Source of the DNA: Polaribacter sp.
GTDB lineage: Bacteria; Bacteroidota; Bacteroidia; Flavobacteriales; Flavobacteriaceae
Reading direction: 5' to 3'
DNA: 21,445 nt
Assembly: GCA_029248845.1 (NCBI GenBank)
Contig: JAQWIO010000047.1
Location: 1-21,445 of the forward strand
Shown: positions 8,347 through 15,766 of the stretch, piece by piece
Numbering within the stretch: the stretch's first letter is position 1
Layout of the letters: each line of letters starts with the position of its first letter
Made by a program: the position numbers and the translations under genes
Notes under the pieces: model-generated
The model's database searches: none
The model's input: only the letters and a program-made list of their open reading frames with translations
Told to the model about the DNA's origin: nothing

Positions 8347-9660
8347 ATGGCAAGATTTGAGTTAAAGTTACCTAAAATGGGTGAAAGTGTTGCTGAAGCA
8401 ACCATTACTGATTGGCTAAAAGAAATTGGTGATAGAATTGAAATTGACGATGCTGTCGTTGAGATTGCTACAGATAAAGTAGATTCTGAAGTACCAAGTG
8501 AGGTAGAAGGAACGTTAGTAGAACTTTTGTATCAAAAAGATGATGTTGTTGCTGTAGGTGAAACCATTGCTGTTATAGAAATTGAAGGAGAATCTTCTGA
8601 TTCAAATATGCAAATCACCCCTAGTTCTGTAGGGGAGTCTCAAATTACTGAAGTAGAAAAAATAATTGAAAAAGCTGTTGAGGTGGTTTCTATCCCTGAC
8701 TCTAAAAACACTGATTCAGTGAAATTTTATTCACCTCTAGTTAGAAATATTGCAAAAACTGAAGGCATTTCATTTGCAGAACTAGATACAATTACTGGTT
8801 CTGGTAAAGATGCCAGAGTTACGAAAGATGATATTCTTTCATACATTGCAAATAGAGAGAATCGATCCCAATCAACTACAAATATTGTTCCTGTTGAAAC
8901 TCAATTTTTAGATCATAAAGAGGCAAAAGATACGCCTATTTCTATAAATGGTAGTGACGAAATTATAGAGATGACTAGAATGGGAAAACTAGTTGCAAAA
9001 CACATGATAGATTCTGTTCAAACTTCTGCTCATGTTCAATCATTTATTGAAATTGATGTTACTAATATTGTAAAATGGAGAAACAATGTAAAAGATGCTT
9101 TTTTGAAAAGAGAAGGCGAGAAATTAACTTTTACACCCATATTTATGCAAGCAATTGCTGCTACTATTAAAAAATATCCTCTAATAAATATAGCGGTAGA
9201 AGGTGATACTATCATTAAAAAGAAACATATTAATTTAGGAATGGCTGCTGCATTACCAGATGGAAATTTAATTGTTCCTGTTATTAAAAATGCAGATCAG
9301 TTAAATTTAGTTGGTATGACAACTGCCGTAAATGATTTGGCAAATAGAGCAAGAAATAATGCTTTAAAGCCAGATGAAATTCAAGATGGAACTTATACTG
9401 TTACCAACGTTGGTGGTTTTGGATCTGTTATGGGAACACCAATTATCAATCAACCACAAGTTGCTATATTAGCATTAGGAGCTATCCGTAAAGTTCCGGC
9501 AGTTATAGAAACTTCAGAAGGAGATTTTATCGGAATAAGACAAAAAATGTTTGTCTCTCATTCTTATGATCATAGAGTTGTAAATGGTGCTCTGGGGGGA
9601 ATGTTTATTAAAACCTTAAAAGAAATTTTAGAATCTTGGAATGTACATCAAGACTACTAA
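8347..9660 (+). CDS. dihydrolipoyllysine-residue acyltransferase, 2-oxo acid dehydrogenase E2 component
   Basis: The 437-residue protein is the E2 core of a 2-oxo acid dehydrogenase complex, passing an acyl group from lipoamide to CoA. A single lipoyl domain covers ~1-80, with lipoylation Lys44 in the ATDKVDSEVPS motif. An acidic linker follows. The peripheral subunit-binding domain is at ~127-167 (SPLVRNIAK ... GSGKDARVTKDDI), and the acyltransferase domain spans ~200-437. The C-terminal active-site motif reads DHRVVNG: His409 is present, but the usual Asp of HxxxDG is Asn413. One lipoyl domain suggests a branched-chain or oxoglutarate type rather than a multi-lipoyl pyruvate E2. No E1 or E3 gene is adjacent, so substrate cannot be assigned. 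Confidence 0.9.
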   Translation: MARFELKLPKMGESVAEATITDWLKEIGDRIEIDDAVVEIATDKVDSEVPSEVEGTLVELLYQKDDVVAVGETIAVIEIEGESSDSNMQITPSSVGESQITEVEKIIEKAVEVVSIPDSKNTDSVKFYSPLVRNIAKTEGISFAELDTITGSGKDARVTKDDILSYIANRENRSQSTTNIVPVETQFLDHKEAKDTPISINGSDEIIEMTRMGKLVAKHMIDSVQTSAHVQSFIEIDVTNIVKWRNNVKDAFLKREGEKLTFTPIFMQAIAATIKKYPLINIAVEGDTIIKKKHINLGMAAALPDGNLIVPVIKNADQLNLVGMTTAVNDLANRARNNALKPDEIQDGTYTVTNVGGFGSVMGTPIINQPQVAILALGAIRKVPAVIETSEGDFIGIRQKMFVSHSYDHRVVNGALGGMFIKTLKEILESWNVHQDY

Positions 9661-9758
9661 AACAAGAATTTTACTATACTAGTTAAAAATATTCGTATTT
9701 ATGATTGTTTTTAATATTCGCTAACCAAAAACCAATAACCTTCAAAAAATTCAAAAAA

Positions 9759-10493
9759 ATGAAAAAATTAGTCATCATATTTTTAGTTATTTCAGCTAAC
9801 ATCAGTTCAGCCCAAGACGCTGTATTACTTCGTTTAAATTATGAAAAAGGAGCAAACTACTCTGTTTCTATGAATATGTCTCAAGAAATGGGTACTATGA
9901 TGTCTATGGGAATGTCTATAGATATGGGGGTGAAAATTTTAGATGTAAAAGGAGAAAATTACGAAAGTGAAATGAAGTTTACAAAAATTTCCATGGATTT
10001 GTTACAAGGTGGAAATGTAGTAAGTTTTGATTCTTCTAAAAATGACGATGAGTTAGATGAAGCTGGTAAAATGATCAAAACTCAAATGGGACCCATGTTA
10101 GAAGCTGTAGTTTTTACCAAAGGAAATAACCTAGGTGAAATTACAGAAGCAATTGTAGAACCGAATGTTCCTGGCATGGAAGACATTGCTTATCAATCTA
10201 GCAATGTAGTATACCCGGAAGAGATGGTTAAAATAGGAAGTACTTGGACGATGTCTAAAGAAGAAAAGGGAATGAAAATGGATTTTTTATATACTGTAAA
10301 ATCAATTCTAAAAGAGACTGTCCTAGTCGATTTATCTGGGGAAGTTTCTGGGATGGGTGCTGGAAAAATTACAGGTAATGTTACTATTGATAGAGTGTCT
10401 GGAATTCCAACCAAGTCTCTAATAGAAATGAATTTATCTGTTACTGAACAGAAATTAAAAATGAAAGTAACAACGGAGATGGCTAAAAAGTAA
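9759..10493 (+). CDS. exported Met-rich protein, DUF6263-like
   Basis: From the ATG at 9759 the product is 244 residues. A signal peptide with basic start, hydrophobic core and SSA cleavage context ends around residue 18, so the protein is exported. An upstream in-frame TTG at 9705 would only add residues before this signal and is rejected. Residues 38-56 contain eight methionines. The rest alternates beta-type segments with lysine-rich turns, and the overall pattern resembles DUF6263-type flavobacterial proteins, an assignment made from memory. Function is unknown. It ends at the shared terminator with htpG, which runs in the opposite direction. Confidence 0.75.
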   Translation: MKKLVIIFLVISANISSAQDAVLLRLNYEKGANYSVSMNMSQEMGTMMSMGMSIDMGVKILDVKGENYESEMKFTKISMDLLQGGNVVSFDSSKNDDELDEAGKMIKTQMGPMLEAVVFTKGNNLGEITEAIVEPNVPGMEDIAYQSSNVVYPEEMVKIGSTWTMSKEEKGMKMDFLYTVKSILKETVLVDLSGEVSGMGAGKITGNVTIDRVSGIPTKSLIEMNLSVTEQKLKMKVTTEMAKK

Positions 10494-10513
10494 TATTGTC
10501 ATTTACTTGAATA

Positions 10514-10546
10514 AAAAAACCTCTTTGTACTACAAAGAGGTTTTTT
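10514..10546. terminator. bidirectional intrinsic terminator between the 9759 gene and htpG
   Basis: A perfect 15-bp stem (AAAAAACCTCTTTGT with its complement) encloses the 3-nt loop ACT. The core is CCTCTTTGT, flanked by six A on one side and six T on the other, so it gives a U-tract in both directions. It lies 20 nt after the + strand stop and about 27 nt after the htpG stop. Confidence 0.92.
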
Positions 10547-10572
10547 AAAAAATGATGTAAAATAGGAGATCA

Positions 10573-12477
10573 CTATTTTATGATTTCGTACGAACGTTTA
10601 ATAAAGTTCGTTAACTCTTCACCATGTAGCAAGTTTTGAGACAATTTTGCTAAATCAAAAGCTTGAGAAATTAAACGACTTTGTTTCTTTTCTGTTTTGG
10701 TTTGGAGTATTTGTCCTACTAATTCATGATTTGTATTTACAACCAAATTATACATCTCAGGAAAATTTCCCATTCCCATCATTCCACCACCACCAGAAGC
10801 TTGCATTTCTTTCATTCTACGCATAAATTCTGGAACAGTAATGATAAAAGGAGACGCATTTGAATCCATTGCTTCTAATTGAACGGTGTACGTTTCTTTT
10901 GGAACAGCAGCTTCAATAATTGGCTTTAATTTGTCTTTTTCTTCATCAGATAATTTAGAAATTACAGTTTCGTCTTTTTTAATTAAATTATCTACATGAT
11001 CAGCATCTACTCTTGTGAACTTCATTTTTCCATCTCCACCTTCTAATTTCTGCATTAAATGCGAAATAATAGGAGAGTCTAAAAGTAATACCTCATATCC
11101 TTTGTCTTTAGCAGCTTGAATATAGCTATGTTGAGCATCTTTATTTGCAGCATACAAAATAATGTGATTTCCGTCTTTGTCTGTTTGAGCCTCTTTTGTT
11201 TTTTCTATCAATTCATCAAATGTGAAATAAGAGTCATCAACAGTAGGATACAAAGCAAATTTTTTCGCTTTGTCAAAGAATTTATCCTCAGACAACATTC
11301 CGTATTCAATAATTACCTTAATATCATTCCATTTCTTTTCAAAATCAGCTCTATCTTTCTTAAATAATGAAGTTAATTTATCGGCTACTTTTTTAGTAAT
11401 ATAGCCTGAGATCTTTTTAACAGCTCCATCTGCTTGTAAATAAGAACGAGAAACGTTTAAGGGAATATCTGGAGAGTCAATAACTCCTTTAAGCATTTGT
11501 AAAAAGTCTGGTACGATTCCTTCAACGTTATCCGTTACGAAAACTTGATTTTGATATAATTGAATCTTATCCTTTTGCATGTCCATGTTTGGACTTAATT
11601 TTGGGAAAAATAAAATTCCTGTTAAGTTAAAAGGATAATCTACGTTTAAGTGAATATGGAATAAAGATTCTTCAAATTGCATCGGATACAATTCTCTATA
11701 GAAATTAGTGTAATCTTCGTCTTTTAGATCAGCAGGTGTTTTAGTCCATGCAGGATCTGTATTATTAATGATCTTATCTACAGTAATTTGTTTATGAGGT
11801 TCTGTTGTTTCTTTACCATCCTTATCTTTCGTCGTTTTTGGTGTAAAGTCTGGGTCATTAATTTCTTTCGTTCCAAATTTGATAGGCACTTGGTTAAAAC
11901 GATTGTACTTGTTTAATAAGCCTTCAATTTTACTTTCTTCTAAAAAGTCTAAAGAATCTTCTGCAACGTGTAAAATAATTTCTGTACCTCTGTCAGATTT
12001 GTCATGCTCAACCAATGTATATTCAGGAGACCCATCACAGGTCCAATGAGCAGCTGGAGCATCTTTAAAAGACTTTGTAATAATTTCTACTTTATCTGCT
12101 ACCATAAATGCCGAGTAAAAACCCAATCCAAAATGACCAATAATTCCTGCCTCATTGTCTTTGTACTTGTCTAAGAACTCTTCAGCACCAGAAAATGCAA
12201 TTTGATTGATGTATTTTTCAACCTCATCTGCCGTCATTCCCAAACCTTGGTCTTTGATTGTAATCGTTTTAGCTTCTTTTTGAATGCTTATTTCAATTTT
12301 AGCATCACCTAATTCAGTTTTAGCTTCACCAATAGATATGAGGTGTTTTAGTTTAGAGTTTGCATCTGTTCCGTTAGAAATAAGTTCACGTAAAAAGATT
12401 TCGTGATCTGAATACAAGAATTTTTTGATCAGGGGGAAAATATTTTCAACCGATACATTAATGTTTCCTTTTGCCAT
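10573..12477 (-). CDS. htpG: molecular chaperone HtpG (bacterial Hsp90)
   Basis: The 634-residue protein is an ATP-dependent homodimeric chaperone, close to the usual 620-635. The N-terminal GHKL ATPase domain shows Glu31 and Asn35 in RELISNGTDA, DQGLGM at 76-81, and the lid-following GIIGHFGLGFYS at 111-122. The middle domain has a short charged insert around 212-230. The C-terminal dimerisation domain carries a Gly/Met-rich loop near residue 565. The ATG at 12477 is preceded by a promoter-like region containing two TGTCA direct repeats. It converges on the exported-protein gene. Confidence 0.97.
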   Translation of the reverse strand: MAKGNINVSVENIFPLIKKFLYSDHEIFLRELISNGTDANSKLKHLISIGEAKTELGDAKIEISIQKEAKTITIKDQGLGMTADEVEKYINQIAFSGAEEFLDKYKDNEAGIIGHFGLGFYSAFMVADKVEIITKSFKDAPAAHWTCDGSPEYTLVEHDKSDRGTEIILHVAEDSLDFLEESKIEGLLNKYNRFNQVPIKFGTKEINDPDFTPKTTKDKDGKETTEPHKQITVDKIINNTDPAWTKTPADLKDEDYTNFYRELYPMQFEESLFHIHLNVDYPFNLTGILFFPKLSPNMDMQKDKIQLYQNQVFVTDNVEGIVPDFLQMLKGVIDSPDIPLNVSRSYLQADGAVKKISGYITKKVADKLTSLFKKDRADFEKKWNDIKVIIEYGMLSEDKFFDKAKKFALYPTVDDSYFTFDELIEKTKEAQTDKDGNHIILYAANKDAQHSYIQAAKDKGYEVLLLDSPIISHLMQKLEGGDGKMKFTRVDADHVDNLIKKDETVISKLSDEEKDKLKPIIEAAVPKETYTVQLEAMDSNASPFIITVPEFMRRMKEMQASGGGGMMGMGNFPEMYNLVVNTNHELVGQILQTKTEKKQSRLISQAFDLAKLSQNLLHGEELTNFIKRSYEIIK

Positions 12478-12517
12478 TTTATTTATGTTTTTTGTTAATA
12501 ATGCTTAATCAATAGTC

Positions 12518-12555
12518 AAAAAAAATACCAAAAAGTTTTTTATGACAAGATGACA
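12518..12555 (-). promoter_or_regulatory. candidate htpG promoter with TGTCA direct repeats
   Basis: On the minus strand, TTG at 12548-12546 lies 18 nt before a TATTTTTT block starting at 12527, fitting Bacteroidota -33/-7 spacing, although the -7 G is displaced by two extra T. Two TGTCA repeats, 8 nt apart (12555-12551 and 12547-12543), overlap the -33 element. They are a plausible heat-shock operator or alternative promoter motif. Confidence 0.4.
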
Positions 12556-12605
12556 TAATTTTTTTTAGTAAGGTTTTTTTTTCGTTTCCAAACAATAGAA
12601 TGTGT

Positions 12606-12641
12606 GTGTTTTGTAAACACGTTAATTTATCCCTATTTTAG
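12606..12641 (+). promoter_or_regulatory. candidate promoter and overlapping dyad for the ketoacyl synthase gene
   Basis: TTG at 12611-12613 is 20 nt upstream of TATTTTAG (12634-12641), one mismatch from TAnnTTTG. The -33 element is covered by a perfect dyad, GTGTTT-TGT-AAACAC (12606-12620), which could be a repressor operator. The leader to the ATG at 12678 would be about 30 nt. Confidence 0.42.
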
Positions 12642-12677
12642 CTTAATACAAAACGGAAAATCACTAAAAATATAAGT

Positions 12678-13688
12678 ATGTTGTATAATTCTAAAATAAC
12701 TGGACTTGGATATTATCTTCCGGATAATGTTGTTACCAACAACGATTTAAAAGAATTTATGGAAACTTCTGACGAGTGGATTCAAGAAAGAACTGGAATT
12801 CAAGAAAGACGTTGGATTGATCCTAAATCTGGAGATACAACAGCAGTTATGGGAGCTAAAGCATCTATAATTGCAATAGAAAGAGCTGGTTTAACCAAAG
12901 ATGATATTGATTTTATAGTCTTTGCAACTTTAAGTCCAGATATGTATTTTCCTGGAGGTGGAGTTCAAGTGCAAGACATTTTAGAGATGCCAACCATTGG
13001 CGCTTTAGACGTTCGCAACCAATGTTCGGGTTTTATCTATTCAATGTCTGTTGCAGATCAGTTTATAAAAACAGGAATGTATAAAAATATTCTAGTGATT
13101 GGTGCAGAAAATCACTCTGGTGGTTTAGAACGTTCTACCAGAGGTAGAAATGTTTCGGTTATTTTTGGGGATGGGGCAGGAGCAGCAATTTTATCTAGAT
13201 GCGAAGAGGGAGGAAAAGGAATTTTATCTTCTCATCTACATTCGGAGGGAAAACATGCAAAGGAATTAGTTTTAGAAGGACCCTCAACACAGAGGTGGGT
13301 TCCAGAAATTTTAGAAAAAAATGATCCAGATGACGTTTCATACTATCCGTATATGAATGGTCCTTTTGTATTTAAACATGCAATAACTAGATTTTCTGAA
13401 GCTATAGTAGAAGGCCTTCAAGCCAACAATTTAGAGAAAGATGATATTGACATGCTAATTCCTCATCAAGCGAATCTTCGAATTGCACAATTTATCCAGA
13501 AAAAATTCAGATTGTCTGATGATCAAGTTTATAACAATATAATGAAATACGGAAATACAACAGCTGCTTCTGTAATTATTGCATTAACTGAGGCCTGGGA
13601 AGAAGGAAAAATTAAAGACAACGATTTAATAGTTTTGGCCGCTTTTGGAAGTGGTTTTACTTGGGGTTCTGTAATTATTCGTTGGTAG
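12678..13688 (+). CDS. 3-oxoacyl-ACP synthase III family protein (FabH-like)
   Basis: The 336-residue thiolase-fold enzyme should perform a decarboxylating Claisen condensation of an acyl-CoA starter with malonyl-ACP. The Cys-His-Asn triad is visible as Cys116 in DVRNQCSGF, His263 in IPHQAN and Asn292 in YGNTTAAS. SDEWIQERTGI (31-41) and the C-terminal FGSGFTWGS also match FabH. The residues around the catalytic Cys (NQCSGF) differ from the E. coli-type AACAGF, suggesting a paralogue with another starter unit, so I do not assign fabH itself. It stands alone and converges on the PLP enzyme gene across a 56-nt gap with no clear terminator. Confidence 0.9.
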   Translation: MLYNSKITGLGYYLPDNVVTNNDLKEFMETSDEWIQERTGIQERRWIDPKSGDTTAVMGAKASIIAIERAGLTKDDIDFIVFATLSPDMYFPGGGVQVQDILEMPTIGALDVRNQCSGFIYSMSVADQFIKTGMYKNILVIGAENHSGGLERSTRGRNVSVIFGDGAGAAILSRCEEGGKGILSSHLHSEGKHAKELVLEGPSTQRWVPEILEKNDPDDVSYYPYMNGPFVFKHAITRFSEAIVEGLQANNLEKDDIDMLIPHQANLRIAQFIQKKFRLSDDQVYNNIMKYGNTTAASVIIALTEAWEEGKIKDNDLIVLAAFGSGFTWGSVIIRW

Positions 13689-13744
13689 TTTTTTTAAAAG
13701 AGGGTAGCCCCATACAAAATCAATACTGCAAGGCCTGTGAGTTC

Positions 13745-15595
13745 TTATGCTTGAATTTTTTTGACAAAATCTAGGAATACTTTTTTATGAAGTTCAAGAT
13801 CCATCTTTGGAGACAATGATGCACGAACAATATAGTCTTTATCACCTTCTTTAGTCGTTCCTTGCGTTGAAGTTGCAGGAATCGTCCAATAGCATCCTTT
13901 TAACTGTCCGTAGCTTACGCAAAATTTACTTTCATCAGGTATTTTTGTAATCATTAGATTGATTAACTTATAATTTAGGGCTCTTTTATAGGTTTCTTTC
14001 TCCTCATCACTATTCCCTTTGGTAGGAAGATCTAATGAAAATACAGAAGGGGTAAAACCCTGTATCGCTAAAGCCTCTGACACAAAATTGATTTTTGCTT
14101 CTGGTAGGGCAGTTCGAATAAAGTTTACAAACTCACGGGTATTTCTATAAGCTTCAAGAATTCTTTGGTTCATTGAAGGTAACTGTTTGGCTAATAGTTG
14201 ATACTGAAGGGGGGTTGCTTCATTGTCGCAAAGCTCTAGATGTTGCTTTATTTTTTTCATCAAAGCCTCCGTTTGAAGATTTCCTACACAATAGCCAGCA
14301 GTACATAGACCCGCACTTGGAAACTTAGAACCACTCGCATATGAAATGGCTCTGATTGTTGAAAGGATTTTATGGGTCCCTAAAAAGTGCACATTCGGAC
14401 AAAATGTTTGGTCTAAAATAAAAACTGGATCAATTGCTAAACTACCCCTTGCTGTCCTTCGTTTTTTGCTTAAAACTGCTTTTAATTGTTGAAGATCTGG
14501 AACTTCAACTCTAGGATTTGTAGGAATTTCTGCAATGATGTAAGGAATGGCATCTTGGTTAGCAATGTTATTTAAAACAATATCTAAACTCTCTACCATG
14601 TCAAACTCTCCATCTACGTGTAAATCTACTACTTGAACAGCATCAATACAAGCAGCAACACGTCTTGCTTGATCGTTGGTTCCACCATAGCAATTTGGAG
14701 GAACAATAAATTTAATGGCTTTTCCTTTGTACTTCTCTTGAGCATCATCAATTAACCCCATCATAATGGCATATTGAATGGAGAGTCCGCTAGAACCCAC
14801 AATGGGTTCTAGCGTGGTTCCAGTAATTTTTTTAATGGAATCGAAGACACTTTTTTTGGGAGTCTCTAGATTTTTTTTTGTGGATTCTAAAGGGGTGTTT
14901 TCTACTAGTTTCTGAAGAGCAGTATATGAATTGGTGGGGGTCATTGCAATGGTTTCTCTTCTTCTAACGTGTTGAATTTCTGAGATATAATTATCGTGTT
15001 GCTTGCTGTTTACCAGTAGTACACTGCCGAGATCTTTATACATATTTACATAGAAATCAATGTTTTTGTCGAGCTCAACTCTGCGAATTGTATCTTGTTC
15101 AGAGATGAAAAGCGTACTGCCTTCAAATTCAGGTATTTCAGCTCCTTTTTGAGTAGGTTTCAATTCAAATTCATAGCCGTAAATAGCTTTTAGTATATCT
15201 GATTCAAAAACAGCGGGGATTTCTCCCGTATAGATAATTTGTGTTTTCTTGTTGTCTAGTAAATTTTTTCTTAGAATAGCCAATACAGGAATTGTCTGTG
15301 ATGAAAAACTAATGACATGTGCTGGTTTTATATGGTGTAATTGGGCAATACTCCATTCGAGGATACAAGATAATGGGTGTCCTAGTCGAATATAATCATA
15401 AGCAGTTGGTAATTTTTGAAGCGCTGAGGGTATTGAATTGCTGTGGCTAAACAGGTTTTCAAATTGCTCTAAGAATTCTGTTTTAGCGTATTTTTCATTG
15501 TAGACATCGAGTCGGTGAGTGGTTAAGTTTAACCAGTCCGTTGGCATATTTTCCAACACTTTTTTTATATAGTTTCGCATTTTATGATCTTCCAT
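13745..15595 (-). CDS. Cys/Met metabolism-type PLP-dependent enzyme with long N-terminal extension
   Basis: From the ATG at 15595 the protein is 616 residues. An in-frame TTG nine codons upstream falls inside the promoter-like region and is rejected. The C-terminal ~370 residues look like the Cys/Met metabolism PLP family (cystathionine gamma-synthase and relatives): EIPTNPRVEVPDL resembles the family EsPsNP-DL motif, and the PLP-binding lysine is probably Lys424 in SGSKFPSAG. The N-terminal ~240 residues are an extra domain with a possible second, degenerate alpha/beta fold, making the protein far longer than the usual ~400. Exact substrate is unknown. It is the last core gene before the accessory region. 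Confidence 0.82.
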   Translation of the reverse strand: MEDHKMRNYIKKVLENMPTDWLNLTTHRLDVYNEKYAKTEFLEQFENLFSHSNSIPSALQKLPTAYDYIRLGHPLSCILEWSIAQLHHIKPAHVISFSSQTIPVLAILRKNLLDNKKTQIIYTGEIPAVFESDILKAIYGYEFELKPTQKGAEIPEFEGSTLFISEQDTIRRVELDKNIDFYVNMYKDLGSVLLVNSKQHDNYISEIQHVRRRETIAMTPTNSYTALQKLVENTPLESTKKNLETPKKSVFDSIKKITGTTLEPIVGSSGLSIQYAIMMGLIDDAQEKYKGKAIKFIVPPNCYGGTNDQARRVAACIDAVQVVDLHVDGEFDMVESLDIVLNNIANQDAIPYIIAEIPTNPRVEVPDLQQLKAVLSKKRRTARGSLAIDPVFILDQTFCPNVHFLGTHKILSTIRAISYASGSKFPSAGLCTAGYCVGNLQTEALMKKIKQHLELCDNEATPLQYQLLAKQLPSMNQRILEAYRNTREFVNFIRTALPEAKINFVSEALAIQGFTPSVFSLDLPTKGNSDEEKETYKRALNYKLINLMITKIPDESKFCVSYGQLKGCYWTIPATSTQGTTKEGDKDYIVRASLSPKMDLELHKKVFLDFVKKIQA

Positions 15596-15619
15596 GAGAT
15601 GCCTCTTTAAATAGGTCTG

Positions 15620-15626
15620 CAAGATA
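15620..15626 (-). promoter_or_regulatory. candidate -7 element for the PLP enzyme gene
   Basis: On the minus strand TATCTTG followed by CA is one T short of the TAnnTTTG consensus and lies 24 nt upstream of the ATG at 15595. No TTG -33 element is obvious. AAAGAGG occurs about 6 nt before the ATG. Confidence 0.3.
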
Positions 15627-15698
15627 CGTTAATTTAAAAAGGTGCTATATAAAAAAAGTACACTATTTGTGCCAAATTTCTATATGAATAAGGATTGT

Positions 15699-15765
15699 TG
15701 CTAACGGTTTGGCTATGCGCACTGTCCCGCAGGGCATTGCGTATAGGTATTGTTGTGCGTTCGGC
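15699..15765 (-). repeat. junction A: attC-like dyad element downstream of the reverse transcriptase gene
   Basis: The 67-bp element ends 1 bp before the reverse transcriptase stop codon. Its core is a stem CTATGCGC/GCGTATAG (15713-15720 with 15739-15746, one G-T pair) enclosing a second stem around CCCGCAGGG. Minus-strand ends are GCCGAAC (near the integron R'' box RYYYAAC) and CCGTTAGCA (near the R' box G|TTRRRY). On the + strand AACGGTTTGGCTATG (15703-15717) recurs in related form at 18754 and 20779. ATTGTTG occurs on both sides of the hairpin as a direct repeat. Confidence 0.5.
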
Positions 15766-15766
15766 T

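Noticed and set aside
9705..9758. N-terminal extension of the exported protein from a TTG start
   Set aside because: It would place 18 residues before a complete signal peptide; the ATG at 9759 fits better.
11116..11367. 83-codon plus-strand ORF inside htpG
   Set aside because: Antisense shadow of a strongly conserved gene, with no domain of its own.
13702..13710. GGGTAGCCC seen at 13702 and 17486, with a related GGATAGCCCC on the minus strand near 17652
   Set aside because: Short, near-palindromic and in different contexts; most likely chance or terminator composition, not a defined repeat family.
15596..15622. Longer TTG start for the PLP enzyme
   Set aside because: It overlaps the candidate -7 element and uses a rare start, while an ATG follows nine codons later.
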